Position numbers and translations under genes: made by a program
NCBI GenBank assembly: GCA_017592665.1
Contig: JAGFNW010000001.1
Location: 682,001 to 746,000 of the forward strand
Direction of reading: 5' to 3'
Length of the DNA stretch: 64,000 nucleotides
From: Streptosporangiaceae bacterium NEAU-GS5
Lineage (GTDB): Bacteria; Actinomycetota; Actinomycetes; Streptosporangiales; Streptosporangiaceae
The notes under the pieces: generated by a model
Told to the model about the DNA's origin: nothing
The model's database searches: none
The model's input: the letters and a program-made list of their open reading frames with translations, nothing else
In this document: positions 1 to 8,712 of the stretch, piece by piece
Position numbering within the stretch: position 1 is the first letter of the stretch
Layout of the letters: each line of letters begins with the position of its first letter

Positions 1-747
1 CGTGGCGGAGAAGGAGTTGACGGCCAGGCCGACGCCGCCGATCCACGGCTCGAAACCAGCCTGGATGCTGGTCAGGAACCAGTTGTTGTTGCCGTACTGG
101 GAGCCGCGGCCGAGCGTGTCACGTACGAAGGCCATCACGTCGAAGGTGATGTTCGTGATGCCGGCGTTGACGTACGAGACGACGTTGTTGGAGCCGTTGT
201 TGCCGGTCCAGACGGCCCAGCTGCGGCCGCCGATGTTGGCGGTGCCGGTCTGTGAGCCGATCGGCTGGATCGAGCCGGTGTGGTTCAGCCAGACCATGAT
301 CTCGGTGTCCTGGACGCCGGTGACGTTGGTGTCGGCGTTCAGCCAGATGTCGTACGCGGCGTCGTAGGTGCCGCTGCCGGGATAGGTGAGGCTGATGCTG
401 GTGTTGGCGCTGCCGATGGTGCTGATCTGCTTGGGCAGCGGGGAGCTCGGGCTGCAGTTGCTGTAGTGGCAGCCGAGGTAGATCGCCGGGTAGGACACGG
501 GGGCGCCGCTGAGGTTCCCCATGCCGTCCTGCTGGATGATGCTGAAGCCGGTGGACGTGACGTTGATGCACTGCGGTGAGTTGCTGCCCCAGCGGTTGTT
601 CATGACGACGTAGTTGCCCAGTGTGGTGCTGCCGAACTGCTCGCAGATCACGGTGTCGGCGTGGGCGGCGGTCGCGGTGATGTTCGCGCCCACGCCTCCC
701 AGGACGAGGATCGCCGCTGCGATCAAGGCGCGGATGGGGTTCTTCAT
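1..747 (-). CDS. Secreted glycoside hydrolase family 12 endoglucanase (C-terminus beyond window)
   Basis: Secreted beta-1,4-glucan or xyloglucan hydrolase; 249 codons are visible and the frame runs off the left edge. An N-terminal signal peptide (charged MKNPIR, then an Ala/Leu/Val core to about residue 30, ending in TAAHA) is followed at once by the GH12 fold, which begins ICEQFGS. Both catalytic glutamates of the family are recognisable: E149 in EIMVWLNH and E233 in IQAGFEPW. In related enzymes a linker and cellulose-binding module often follow, but that part is not in view. The ATG at 747 has AGGAG 5 nt upstream. A CebR-like operator lies about 40 bp upstream, suggesting induction by cello-oligosaccharides. 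The family assignment is firm; exact substrate preference is not visible. Confidence 0.93.
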   Translation of the reverse strand, partial: MKNPIRALIAAAILVLGGVGANITATAAHADTVICEQFGSTTLGNYVVMNNRWGSNSPQCINVTSTGFSIIQQDGMGNLSGAPVSYPAIYLGCHYSNCSPSSPLPKQISTIGSANTSISLTYPGSGTYDAAYDIWLNADTNVTGVQDTEIMVWLNHTGSIQPIGSQTGTANIGGRSWAVWTGNNGSNNVVSYVNAGITNITFDVMAFVRDTLGRGSQYGNNNWFLTSIQAGFEPWIGGVGLAVNSFSAT

Positions 748-785
748 GGTGCTCCTAGGGGGCCGGAGATGGTGACGCCTGCGCG

Positions 786-799
786 TGGGAGCGCTTCCA
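786..799. promoter_or_regulatory. CebR-type operator upstream of the GH12 gene
   Basis: TGGGAGCGCTTCCA differs at one base from the perfect palindrome TGGGAGCGCTCCCA, which is bound by the LacI-family cellobiose repressor CebR in Streptomyces. It sits 39 bp upstream of the GH12 start codon, a normal repressor position. No cebR gene is in the window. The site could also serve the divergent MFS gene, whose start is about 200 bp away. Confidence 0.72.
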
Positions 800-995
800 C
801 GCCGCACCATAGGCCGCCCTCCGTCCCGGAGCGATCGCTCAACCGAATTGGATGGACAATTCAACTAAATCCTGGCACGTTATCCTGACGGATCTCGTTC
901 AGCGGCCTGAATGTTTCACCACATCCAACGCTCCCCACGACACGCTCCCGCCGCGTTTCCCCAGGATGTTTCCCCAGGATGGAGCCAGGCTCAAA

Positions 996-2246
996 ATGTT
1001 GAATGATCTGCGGCGGGCGCCGGTCGCGCTGGCCTACGCCGCCTTCGTGCTCGTCGGAATCAGCGCCGGGGTCAGCGGAGTGCTGCTCCCCGCACAGATC
1101 GACGACTACCACGTGACGATGACCACGATCGGCCTCACGTTCTTCGTCTTCTCCGCCGGATTCTTCCTCGCCGGATCCTTCACCGGCGCGCTCGTCCAGC
1201 GCTTCGGCACCCGGATCTCACTGGCCATCGGCGGCGGGGCGTACGTGCTGTCCGGCCTCTACATGGGCCTCCGCCCGCCCTTCATCGGCCTGGTCGCCAT
1301 CCAGATCCTGGCCGGATTCGGCACCGGCACCCTCGAATCGGTGCTCAACGCCTACCTGGCCGGACTCCCCTCGGCCACCACCCTGCTCAACCGGCTGCAC
1401 GCCTTCTTCGGCGTCGGCGCCCTGCTGGGGCCGCTGCTCGCGGCCTGGATGCTGGGCTTCCTCAGCTGGCCGGCCGTCTGGCTGGTCCTCGCCGCGGTGT
1501 GCCTGTCCCTCACCGCCGCCTTCCTCGCCGCCTATCCCCGCCATGCCCCCGCTCCCGCGCCCGACGCCGTCACGCCCGATGCGCCCGACACGCCCGTCGA
1601 GCCCACGGCGAACGGCGGCCTCCTCGCCGCCGCCCTGCGCTCCCCCGCCATCGTGCTCGCCTCGATCTTCCTTTCCGTGTACGTCGGACTCGAGATCAGC
1701 GTCGGCAACTGGGGCTTCACCCTCATGGTCGACCAGCATTCGGCGTCCAGGATCGTGGCCGGATACCTGGTCAGCGGCTACTGGCTGGGGCTCACCCTGG
1801 GCCGGTTCCTGATCAGCCCGTTCGCCGCGCGGATCGGAATGAGCGCCGCCCGCATGTCCCTCGCCTGCCTCGTCGGCGTGGTCGCGGCCAGCGTGCTCGT
1901 GTGGCTCGCGCCGTTCGCCGTGGTGGCCGGGGTCGGGCTGGTGCTGCTCGGCTTCTTCCTCGGGCCGTTGTTCCCCACCGCGATGGCGGTCGTCCCCGAC
2001 CTCGCCTCCCCCCGGCTGGTGCCCACGGCCATCGGCCTCATGAACGGCGTCTCGGTCATCGGCGGCTCCGCCCTGCCGTGGCTCGCCGGCGCGCTCGGCG
2101 AAGGCATCGGCATCTGGACGCTCATGCCGTACGCCGCGATTCTCGGCGTCATCCAGGTCGTCATCTGGCGATCCCTCATGAGCTACATGGGACGGACCCC
2201 GACGGGGCGGCCGAGCGACGCGGTCGGCCCGGCCGCCGGGGCCTAG
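996..2246 (+). CDS. MFS transporter (12 TM, unknown substrate)
   Basis: Major facilitator superfamily permease of about 416 aa with twelve hydrophobic segments and a hydrophilic Pro/Ala-rich central loop (APAPAPDAVTPDAPDTPVEP, roughly residues 186-206) between the two six-helix halves. The open frame extends 48 codons upstream to an ATG at 852, but that part is polar and non-conserved in appearance. MLNDLRRAPVALAYAAFVLVG is a normal MFS N-terminus, so 996 is preferred; an ATG at 966 also exists. The gene is divergent from the GH12 endoglucanase, so a sugar substrate is possible but unproven. It ends 7 bp before the convergent PEP-mutase-family gene. Confidence 0.88.
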   Translation: MLNDLRRAPVALAYAAFVLVGISAGVSGVLLPAQIDDYHVTMTTIGLTFFVFSAGFFLAGSFTGALVQRFGTRISLAIGGGAYVLSGLYMGLRPPFIGLVAIQILAGFGTGTLESVLNAYLAGLPSATTLLNRLHAFFGVGALLGPLLAAWMLGFLSWPAVWLVLAAVCLSLTAAFLAAYPRHAPAPAPDAVTPDAPDTPVEPTANGGLLAAALRSPAIVLASIFLSVYVGLEISVGNWGFTLMVDQHSASRIVAGYLVSGYWLGLTLGRFLISPFAARIGMSAARMSLACLVGVVAASVLVWLAPFAVVAGVGLVLLGFFLGPLFPTAMAVVPDLASPRLVPTAIGLMNGVSVIGGSALPWLAGALGEGIGIWTLMPYAAILGVIQVVIWRSLMSYMGRTPTGRPSDAVGPAAGA

Positions 2247-2253
2247 TGTCCGC

Positions 2254-3093
2254 CTAGCGGCGCTGGAAGAGCTCGTTGAGCTCGGACTGCGGGAGCTGGC
2301 CGTCGGCGTAGGTGAACGTGCCGCGCTCGGCCAGCTCCCGGGCCGCGTCGAGCAGGTGGCGATACATGGCGCGGGCGATGCTGCCGCCGAGCGTGACCCG
2401 CCGTACGCCGAGCGCGCGGAGGTCGTCGAGCGACAGCGCGTTGCCGGTGAGCCCCATGACGACGTTCAGCGGGCCGTCGAGCTCGCGTACGAGAACCTCG
2501 ATCGTCGCCGCGTCGCTCGCGCCAGGGATGAACGCGCACTGCGCGCCCGCGGCCAGATAGGCGTTGGCCCGGCGGATGGCCTCCTCGATCGGCATGCCGT
2601 ATAGGAGCGCGTCCGTCCGGCCGACCAGCACGAACGGCTCGCCGCTCGCGTCGGCCGCGGCGCGAGCGGCATGTATGCGCTCGACGGCCAGCCCCAGGTG
2701 GTGCAGCGGCCGCGAGTCGTGCCCGGTGAAATCCTCGATGTTGCCGCCCGCGGCGCCCGCAGCGACCGCCAGCGAGATCGTCTTCGCCACCGTCTCGGGC
2801 TCGGTGCCGTAGCCGTCCTCGAGGTCGGCGCTGACCGGGACCCGCACCTCGTCGGCGATCTCCCGGACGCGCCCGATCATCGTGTCCCGATCGACCCTGC
2901 CCGTGGCCGCGTCGGCGTGATCGGGCCGGCCGAGCGAGAAGGCGACGCCCGCGCTCGTCGTGGCGATGGCCGCGAAGCCGGCCGCCTCCAGCACCCGCGC
3001 GCTCCCCACATCCCACGCATTGGGCAGCAAGAACGTGCCCGCATCGTGCAACTCCACGAACCGCGCCGCCCGCTCCCGCCGCCCCTGCTCCAT
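2254..3093 (-). CDS. Isocitrate lyase/PEP mutase superfamily protein
   Basis: TIM-barrel enzyme of about 279 aa in the PEP mutase/isocitrate lyase superfamily, which cleaves or forms C-C or P-C bonds in 2-oxo acid derivatives. Seen in the sequence: N-terminal LPNAWDVGSARVLEAAGF, the Mg-binding motif SADLEDGYG, VGRTDA and the late strand VTLGGS. The KKCGH loop of true isocitrate lyases is absent. It therefore resembles the many actinobacterial paralogues of unknown substrate (oxaloacetate hydrolase or carboxy-PEP mutase type). The frame is open to 3147, but the start at 3093 (MEQGRRERAARF) is preceded by purine-rich GGGGGCAGGG and gives the family length. Confidence 0.85.
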   Translation of the reverse strand: MEQGRRERAARFVELHDAGTFLLPNAWDVGSARVLEAAGFAAIATTSAGVAFSLGRPDHADAATGRVDRDTMIGRVREIADEVRVPVSADLEDGYGTEPETVAKTISLAVAAGAAGGNIEDFTGHDSRPLHHLGLAVERIHAARAAADASGEPFVLVGRTDALLYGMPIEEAIRRANAYLAAGAQCAFIPGASDAATIEVLVRELDGPLNVVMGLTGNALSLDDLRALGVRRVTLGGSIARAMYRHLLDAARELAERGTFTYADGQLPQSELNELFQRR

Positions 3094-3212
3094 CCCTGCC
3101 CCCTTCAGCCACTCACCCCCAGCAAACCTACAAGCCCCACCGGCCACGGCCGTCCTGCGCCGTGGTCTTCCTCGAGCCCAGTGGCGCGATCACGCCTTCC
3201 CGCGTGCGAAAA

Positions 3213-3279
3213 ATAGGGAGCCGGCACGGCGAGATAGGGAATTTCCCCCGATCCCATGTTCTCCGCCTCGTCCTAAGGT
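3213..3279 (+). promoter_or_regulatory. Island box S1 and promoter for RCC1-lectin gene 1
   Basis: The inverted repeat ATAGGGA-ATTTC-CCCCGAT lies at 3234-3252 and a TAAGGT -10 hexamer at 3274-3279, with 21 nt between. A further half-site ATAGGGA at 3213-3219 is exactly 21 bp (two helical turns) upstream of the first arm. The box centre falls near -43 if transcription starts about 7 nt after the -10, the usual place for a LuxR-type class II activator. Predicted 5' UTR is about 110 nt. Nothing else is recognised in the 3094-3397 intergenic stretch. Confidence 0.7.
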
Positions 3280-3397
3280 CGATGCCGATTGCCGGGCGTG
3301 GCCGTCGCGGCCGGGTTACTGCCGAGGGCATCGATGAAGGCCACAGGTTCGCCGCTTCCTGACCGGTCAGCGGCGGCATCCAGGTGAGAGAGATCGG

Positions 3398-4969
3398 ATG
3401 AAATCGGAGATCATGTTCGGCCGGTGGGCGCGCCGTAGGCTCGCAGTGGTTTTCGCCGGTCTGTGTTCGCTGGTGATCAGCGCGGTGGCAGTGCCTGCCG
3501 CACCGGCGGCGGCGGACGCGACGCGCATTTTGTACGGCTGGGGATACAACGCGTCCGGCCAGGTCGGCGACGGCACCGTCGTTTCCGGCACCCATCCGGT
3601 CCCGGTGGCCGGTAGCACGTCCGACATCACCCAGGTGGCCGGATCATTCGATGGCAGCGTCGCGCTGCGCGCCGACGGCACCGTGTGGACCTGGGGCGCC
3701 CCCGCCATCTTGGGCGACGGCAGCGTGAACAACCGCCTCATCCCGGGAAAGGTGCTGGGGCTGCCGCCGATCAAACACATCAGCGTCAGTTCCTTCGGGC
3801 TCCATGTGCTGGCGGTGGGCGTCGACGGATCGCTGTGGGCCTGGGGCCTCAACAGCTCCGGCGAGTTGGGGGATGGGACGAAGACCGACCGGCAGACCCC
3901 GGTCAAGGCGGCCATTTCCGGCACGATCGTTCAGGCGGCCGCCATGGCGGAAGCCAGCATGGCCCTGACATCCACCGGCGAAGTGTGGGCATGGGGCGAC
4001 AACCAATCCGGGCAACTCGGCAACGCCGACTACACCGGCCCCGCGGGGAGCGCGACCCCGGTCCGGGTGATCGTGCCGGACGGGATCGTCCAGATCGAGG
4101 CCGGGCGCCGCTTCGGTGTGGCGCTGCGCTCCGACGGCTCGGTGTGGACGTGGGGTGACAACCACTTCGGCGAGCTGGGTGACGGCAGCACCGTGGACAA
4201 GCGGCTGGTGGGCACCCGGGTGGTGAACGCGACCGGCATCACCCGAATCGCCGCCCGTTTCCTCCACGTCGTGGCGCTGGCCGAGGACGGCACGATGTGG
4301 GCCTGGGGTTCGAACGAATGGGGGCAGATCGGCGACGGCGGCCCTCACGAGGTGCCGCGTCGTACGCCTGTCCATCTCGGTCTGCAGGGCATCACCCAGA
4401 TCGACGCCACCGCGGCGGGAAGCGTCGCCGTCGACACTGGCGGCCATCTCCTGTACTGGGGCCTGAACGGAAGCGGTCAAAGCGGCACCGGCCGGACCGA
4501 CGGGTTCCTCGATCAGCCGACCCCGATCAACAGGCTGTCCGGCGTGGTGCACGTGAACGCCGGCTTTTCCACGCTCTTCGCCATGGCAGATCCCATCGGC
4601 GTCGCGTGGCCGATCACCGGCTATGCCGGCAAATGCATGGATATAAGCGGCGCCAACCCCGCCGACGGCACCCAGGTCCAGACCTGGACCTGCAACGGCA
4701 CGAACGCCCAGCAATGGACCATCTCCGGCTCCACCATTCAAGCGCTCGGCAAATGCCTGGACGTCAACGGCGCCAACCCCGCCAACGGCACGAAAGTCCA
4801 GCTGTGGACCTGCAACGGAACCACCGCCCAGCAATGGACCATCAACGCCGACGGCACCATCCGGGCGCTCGGCAAATGCCTGGACGTCACCGGAGCATCC
4901 TCCAACGACGGCACACCCCTGATCATCTGGGACTGCCACGGAGGGCCCGGCCAGCACTGGAACACCTGA
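3398..4969 (+). CDS. Secreted RCC1-repeat beta-propeller with C-terminal ricin-type lectin domain (copy 1)
   Basis: Secreted 523-aa protein. The signal peptide (basic MFGRWARRRL, hydrophobic 16-34, cleavage near APAAA-DA at 39-40) is followed by about seven RCC1/ATS1 repeats (residues ~43-400), each with the WxWGxN..GQLGDGT signature (for example VWAWGDNQSGQLGN, MWAWGSNEWGQIGDGG). They should close into a beta-propeller. Residues ~405-523 form a three-part ricin-B/CBM13 beta-trefoil with paired Cys (GKCMDI/TCNG, GKCLDV/TCNG, GKCLDV/WDCHG) and QxW motifs (QQW, QQW, GQHW), predicting carbohydrate binding outside the cell. The start is supported by the same MK-x(4)-FG N-terminus in the paralogue at 8713. 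The cellular role is unknown; it could be an adhesin, a polysaccharide sensor or a secreted effector scaffold. Confidence 0.88.
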   Translation: MKSEIMFGRWARRRLAVVFAGLCSLVISAVAVPAAPAAADATRILYGWGYNASGQVGDGTVVSGTHPVPVAGSTSDITQVAGSFDGSVALRADGTVWTWGAPAILGDGSVNNRLIPGKVLGLPPIKHISVSSFGLHVLAVGVDGSLWAWGLNSSGELGDGTKTDRQTPVKAAISGTIVQAAAMAEASMALTSTGEVWAWGDNQSGQLGNADYTGPAGSATPVRVIVPDGIVQIEAGRRFGVALRSDGSVWTWGDNHFGELGDGSTVDKRLVGTRVVNATGITRIAARFLHVVALAEDGTMWAWGSNEWGQIGDGGPHEVPRRTPVHLGLQGITQIDATAAGSVAVDTGGHLLYWGLNGSGQSGTGRTDGFLDQPTPINRLSGVVHVNAGFSTLFAMADPIGVAWPITGYAGKCMDISGANPADGTQVQTWTCNGTNAQQWTISGSTIQALGKCLDVNGANPANGTKVQLWTCNGTTAQQWTINADGTIRALGKCLDVTGASSNDGTPLIIWDCHGGPGQHWNT

Positions 4970-5003
4970 CCAGGCCCGTCATGTTCGGGGGCATAGTGGC
5001 GCC

Positions 5004-5063
5004 CAACAGGGCCTGCGTCTTACCGTCAGTGACGACGGGCGCGGAATGGTCCCCGCCAGCCCG
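5004..5063 (+). pseudogene. Relic of a GHKL ATPase gene
   Basis: Noncoding DNA after RCC1 copy 1 contains a fragment reading GLRLTVSDDGRGMVP in frame. At DNA level it matches the intact stand-alone GHKL ATPase at about 13469-13523 almost base for base (GCCTGCGTCTTACCGTCAGT here against GCCTGCGTCTTACTGTCAGC there). It has no start and no flanking domain sequence, so it is a decayed remnant of the G1 box of a second ATPase copy. Confidence 0.75.
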
Positions 5064-5097
5064 TGACCCGACCGTCCGCTTGCTCGGACGCGTCTCG

Positions 5098-5763
5098 TCA
5101 CAGGTCCGGGGCCTTCGGCGGCCATAGTTCGGCCTCGCGCGCCAGCAACCCCGCCTGCGTCCGGTTGGCGCAGTCGACCTTGACCAGAAGCCGGGAGATG
5201 TGGCCCTTCACCGTGGCCTCGCTGAGGTAGAGCCGCCGGCCGATCTGCTGGTTGGACATGCCGAGCCCGAGGTAGGTCAGCACTTCGAGCTCGCGGGCGG
5301 TCAGGTCGGTCAGCCGCGCCCGGGCCCGTACCCGTGCCTCGACCAGGTCGCCGGACACGGTGAGGAGCCGGCGCACGGCCGACGGGGAGAACACCAGGTG
5401 GCCACCGGCCGCCACCCGCACCAGGGCGACCAGATCATCCGGGGCCGTGTCCTTGAGCAGGTAGCCGGCCGCGCCTGCGCGCATCGCCCGCAGCACGTAT
5501 CCATCGAGGTCGAACGTGGTGAGCGCGACCACGGTGGACGGCGGGTCCAGCCGGCCGATCTGCTCGATGGCGGTCAGGCCGTCCACGCCGGGCATGCGCA
5601 GGTCCATGAGGACCAGATCGGGGCGGTAGAGCAGGACCGCTTCGACCGCCTCGGCTCCGTCGTACGCCTCGGCGACCACCTCGATGTCGGGCGCGGCGCA
5701 AAGGATCGTCCGTAAGTGGGCGCAAACCAGGCGCTCATCATCGACCACAAGGACCCGGATCAC
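5098..5763 (-). CDS. NarL/LuxR-family response regulator
   Basis: Two-component DNA-binding regulator of 221 aa. The receiver domain (residues 1-~120) has the acidic pair VVDDE, the phospho-acceptor Asp in LVLMDLRMPGVDG, the switch Thr in VVALTTFD and the Lys in YLLKD. The C-terminal LuxR helix-turn-helix (LTARELEVLTYLGLGMSNQQIGRRLYLSEATVKGHISRLL) spans ~150-210. The GTG start overlaps the kinase stop codon (GTGA), so the pair is translationally coupled. The frame is open further upstream inside the kinase gene, but VIRVLVVDDE is the canonical N-terminus. Target genes are unknown; the nearby RCC1-lectin and hydrolase genes are candidates. Confidence 0.93.
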   Translation of the reverse strand: MIRVLVVDDERLVCAHLRTILCAAPDIEVVAEAYDGAEAVEAVLLYRPDLVLMDLRMPGVDGLTAIEQIGRLDPPSTVVALTTFDLDGYVLRAMRAGAAGYLLKDTAPDDLVALVRVAAGGHLVFSPSAVRRLLTVSGDLVEARVRARARLTDLTARELEVLTYLGLGMSNQQIGRRLYLSEATVKGHISRLLVKVDCANRTQAGLLAREAELWPPKAPDL

Positions 5764-6944
5764 GAGGCGGCCCCGGTGGGCAGCACCGCGCGGACCTCGA
5801 AGCCGCCGCCCGGCAGCGGCCCGGCGTCGAAGCTGCCGTTGACCAGTTCCACCCGTCGGCGCAGACCGTGCAGCCCGCCACCGGCACCCGAATCGACCAA
5901 CTGCCCGGCCGTCGCGACACACCCCGTGTTGCGCACGGTGAGCACGAGGGTGTCGCCCTCGCACCGCACCGTCAACTCGACCGCGGCGCCCGGGGCATGC
6001 TTGCGCACGTTCGTCAACGACTCCTGAACGACGCGGTACGCGGTACGCGCGACCACGGCCGACATCACCAGCGGGCCGCCGGCGACGTACTCGACCGGAA
6101 CGCCGACCCCGCGAGAAGCGGCGACCAGATCGGCCAGGTCGAGCAGCGCCGGCCGGGCCCGATGCCTCGGCTCGACCGGTACGTCCTGGCGGATCACGGA
6201 CAACAGCTCGCGCAACTCGCCCAAGGCCTGCTGGCCGGACCGGCGAAGCTCGTCGGCTTGCCGGCGCACCGCGTCATCGCCCGTGCTGACCTGCAGCGCG
6301 CCGGCCTGCAACACCATGAGGCTCACCCGGTGAGTGATCACGTCGTGCATCTCGGCGGCCAGCCTCTCCCGCTCCTCGGCGCGCGCCTGCTCGGCGTACA
6401 GCGCACGGTCGCGAGCCGCCAGGGCCTCACGCGCCTCGGCCCGCCGCCGGCGTAGCCCCAGCGCGGCCGCGATGACCACCGCGACCAGCATCAACTGCAG
6501 GTTGACCGTGACGCCGTCACGGTCAGGTAACACGTCCGGCGTCCAGGGGCGCGCCGCCACCACCGCCATGACGAACGCGACCATCCAGGCACGACGCGCA
6601 GGTGCGCCGTACGCGAAGACGGCATAGGTCGCCGGTGCCACCGCCGGAGTGGCCGCCACAACCGACAGCGCCGCGACCGCCAGCGCGACGGCCAGCGGCG
6701 CCCGCCTGCGAGCAGGCAGGCATGCGGCGCCCACCAGCTGAACACCAATCACCGCCCACCATGCCAGGCCCGGCAGATGACCGAAATGTCGCAGGCCGCT
6801 GAGCACCAGGGCGACTCCGCCGAGTGCCGTGACACCTGCCACAGCGATCTCTCGCCGCGGGCCGGGCCCGCGCAGCACGGCGGTCAAGGGGCGGGCGGTG
6901 GCACCCATGACAGGCACGGTAGGCGGCCTTCGATCCGCCGTCAT
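5760..6944 (-). CDS. Sensor histidine kinase, NarL-partner (HisKA_3) type
   Basis: Membrane sensor kinase of 394 aa. Residues ~30-165 contain five or six hydrophobic segments with very short loops, so the input is probably membrane-borne rather than an extracellular domain. The dimerisation helix carries the phospho-acceptor His in ERERLAAEMHDVITHRVS. The HATPase domain shows the N box VVQESLTNVRKHAPG and the glycine-rich GGGLHGLRRRVELVNG and PGGGFEV boxes. It is co-transcribed with the response regulator it overlaps. An internal ATG at 6908 (MGATARPL) is an alternative start. The upstream neighbour on the same strand, the serine hydrolase, ends 85 nt away and may share the transcript. Confidence 0.93.
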   Translation of the reverse strand: MTADRRPPTVPVMGATARPLTAVLRGPGPRREIAVAGVTALGGVALVLSGLRHFGHLPGLAWWAVIGVQLVGAACLPARRRAPLAVALAVAALSVVAATPAVAPATYAVFAYGAPARRAWMVAFVMAVVAARPWTPDVLPDRDGVTVNLQLMLVAVVIAAALGLRRRRAEAREALAARDRALYAEQARAEERERLAAEMHDVITHRVSLMVLQAGALQVSTGDDAVRRQADELRRSGQQALGELRELLSVIRQDVPVEPRHRARPALLDLADLVAASRGVGVPVEYVAGGPLVMSAVVARTAYRVVQESLTNVRKHAPGAAVELTVRCEGDTLVLTVRNTGCVATAGQLVDSGAGGGLHGLRRRVELVNGSFDAGPLPGGGFEVRAVLPTGAAS

Positions 6945-7029
6945 AGAGGAACCTTGATCCGGTCAGGTTCGGGTAGCGCACCGCCTCGGCGACGCGACCT
7001 ACAGAGTCGCGGATCAACCGCGTCCGCGT

Positions 7030-8427
7030 TCACTCGAGCAGCCCGAAGGCGCCGCGGACCAGGGCGAGCAACTCGAGAGTGGCCGTGCTCTCGTCGAGCA
7101 GGGCGCGGGGGTTGCTGGTCAGGGCGGTCACGACGTACGTCCTGCCGTTGGCGGACCTGGCGAGGAAGCTCAGCGCCAGGACCCCGGGCTCGGAGCCGCC
7201 CTTGAACCAAACGGCCGGCCAGGTCTTGTGGTCCAGCCCGAGGCCACCGTCGTTGACCGACATCACCTGCCCGACGCGCGGGTCCGCCGTCTCGGCCAGG
7301 CCCGCCAACGTACGGCAGACGTCGGTCGGCGAGCCGAACCATTCCAGTGTGCCGATGTCGCGGGGTGCCCCCCACAGTTCGATGCCGGACAATGAGGCCT
7401 TGGCGACCGTCTCGTCCAGGAAGCGGCGTCGCCGCTCAGTGCCGAGTGACAGGTACTTCTCCGCCTGGCGCGGATAGTCGATGCCCTTGAGCTGGAACAT
7501 CTCGCGGGTGGTAAGGAACGGGACGTTCAGCGCCGCATGCCCGGACCACCGGCGGGCCTGGTCCTCCACCGCTGCCCGCCCGACCGTGTGGATCAGCAGG
7601 TCGGCGGCGGTGTTGTCACTGATGGCGATCATCAGTTGGGCCGCCTCGGCGACCGTGACCTTGCTGTTGTCCGGCCTGTCCTGGAGCTGCCCGCCGAACG
7701 TGCTTTTCAGCTCGGGCGTGATCGTCAAGGTCGTATCCCAGGTGAGCCCTCCGTCGCGGATGCGCTCGGCCACGGCCCCCAGCACGTACAGCTTGAATAT
7801 CGACCCCAAGGGCCGGGGCGTACCCGCGCTGACCGTGTGCACCGTACGGCAGGACGAGCCGGTGACCTCGGCGGCGAGGAAGCCGACATCCGGGGCGACC
7901 TTCCGGAGACGGCTGTCGAGCTCGGACCAGCTCGCCGGGGCGGGAGCGGCGGAGACGGATGGCCCGCCTGCCGGCGACAGCAGGAGCCCCTCGATCTTCT
8001 CCTGACCATCCACACTGATGTAGATCGTGAACTTCCGGTCACCGCTGGTGACGATGCCTCTGAGGGCCGTCGGCCTGACGTCGGTCAGCTCCTCCAAACG
8101 GACGCGGGGGATGGTCGCGAAGAGCGCGTTGAACCGTACGGCCGGCACCTGCTCGACGAAGGCCGCACTCGCGTGCGCCGACAGCTCTGTCGCGGGAATC
8201 GGTAAGCGGGCTGTGGCGCCCAAGAACCAGCGGAGCTGCTCGCCGACGGGGGTGCGGGGAATCTCGACGGACGGCGAGGCCGGCATCGCGGCCCCTGTGG
8301 TGCCCGACGAAGCCGGCCGCCCGGTGTCCGATTCCGTTGAGGGGGCCGCATCCCGCGTGCCGTTCCCGCACGCCGTGATGAGCGCGGTCACGGTGACGAG
8401 CGCCGAGACCAACGCGGTGGCCTTCAT
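7030..8427 (-). CDS. Serine hydrolase lipoprotein, class A beta-lactamase fold with ORF12/LpqF-type N-domain
   Basis: Predicted lipoprotein of 465 aa. A signal sequence ends in the lipobox LITAC (Cys20), followed by a Ser/Thr/Pro linker. Residues ~60-150 resemble the cystatin-like N-domain of ORF12 and mycobacterial LpqF. The C-terminal ~300 residues have the serine beta-lactamase/D,D-peptidase fold with all three motifs: S209-I-F-K (SxxK), S270-D-N (SDN) and K-G-G in VWFKGGSEPG in place of KTG. Members of this family often act as esterases rather than beta-lactamases; activity on peptidoglycan or antibiotics cannot be read from the sequence. The frame is open to 8568, but MKATALVSALVTVTALITAC at 8427 is a clear lipoprotein start. 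It is divergent from RCC1 copy 2. Confidence 0.86.
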   Translation of the reverse strand: MKATALVSALVTVTALITACGNGTRDAAPSTESDTGRPASSGTTGAAMPASPSVEIPRTPVGEQLRWFLGATARLPIPATELSAHASAAFVEQVPAVRFNALFATIPRVRLEELTDVRPTALRGIVTSGDRKFTIYISVDGQEKIEGLLLSPAGGPSVSAAPAPASWSELDSRLRKVAPDVGFLAAEVTGSSCRTVHTVSAGTPRPLGSIFKLYVLGAVAERIRDGGLTWDTTLTITPELKSTFGGQLQDRPDNSKVTVAEAAQLMIAISDNTAADLLIHTVGRAAVEDQARRWSGHAALNVPFLTTREMFQLKGIDYPRQAEKYLSLGTERRRRFLDETVAKASLSGIELWGAPRDIGTLEWFGSPTDVCRTLAGLAETADPRVGQVMSVNDGGLGLDHKTWPAVWFKGGSEPGVLALSFLARSANGRTYVVTALTSNPRALLDESTATLELLALVRGAFGLLE

Positions 8428-8618
8428 CTGGACTGGTCGAGAGAGCAGATACACCAGAACCAATCCCTCACGGGTGTGTCGAATGGTGGCCGACTCAGGG
8501 TGGACGTTTTCTGCTGCCGCCTCACCTGGATGGCGTGACGTCCCGTTCCACGCGTTCCACCCTGACAACTGGGGGTCCGCGGAGCTAACGTCCGCCTATT
8601 CGGAGCAGCAGGGTGGAA

Positions 8619-8664
8619 ATAGGGAGTTTTTCCCATGCTGGCAGGCCTAGGTTCCTTTTAGGGT
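8619..8664 (+). promoter_or_regulatory. Island box S2 and promoter for RCC1-lectin gene 2
   Basis: ATAGGGA-GTTTT-TCCCATG at 8619-8637 is followed after exactly 21 nt by TAGGGT at 8659-8664. Spacing is identical to S1 and S4. The right arm is weaker (CCCATG for CCCGAT). The predicted 5' UTR to the ATG at 8713 is about 42 nt and contains GGGAAGAG as ribosome-binding site. The box lies in the 285-nt divergent gap with the serine hydrolase gene. Confidence 0.7.
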
Positions 8665-8712
8665 CGGCAGGGTGTCACGCGCTGATAGCTCCGCCCTACT
8701 GGGAAGAGTTCG

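Noticed and set aside
3234-3252. Box S1 as a terminator hairpin
   Set aside because: The arms are only 6-7 bp with an A/T centre, and the fixed 21-nt spacing to a -10 box in three loci fits an operator better.
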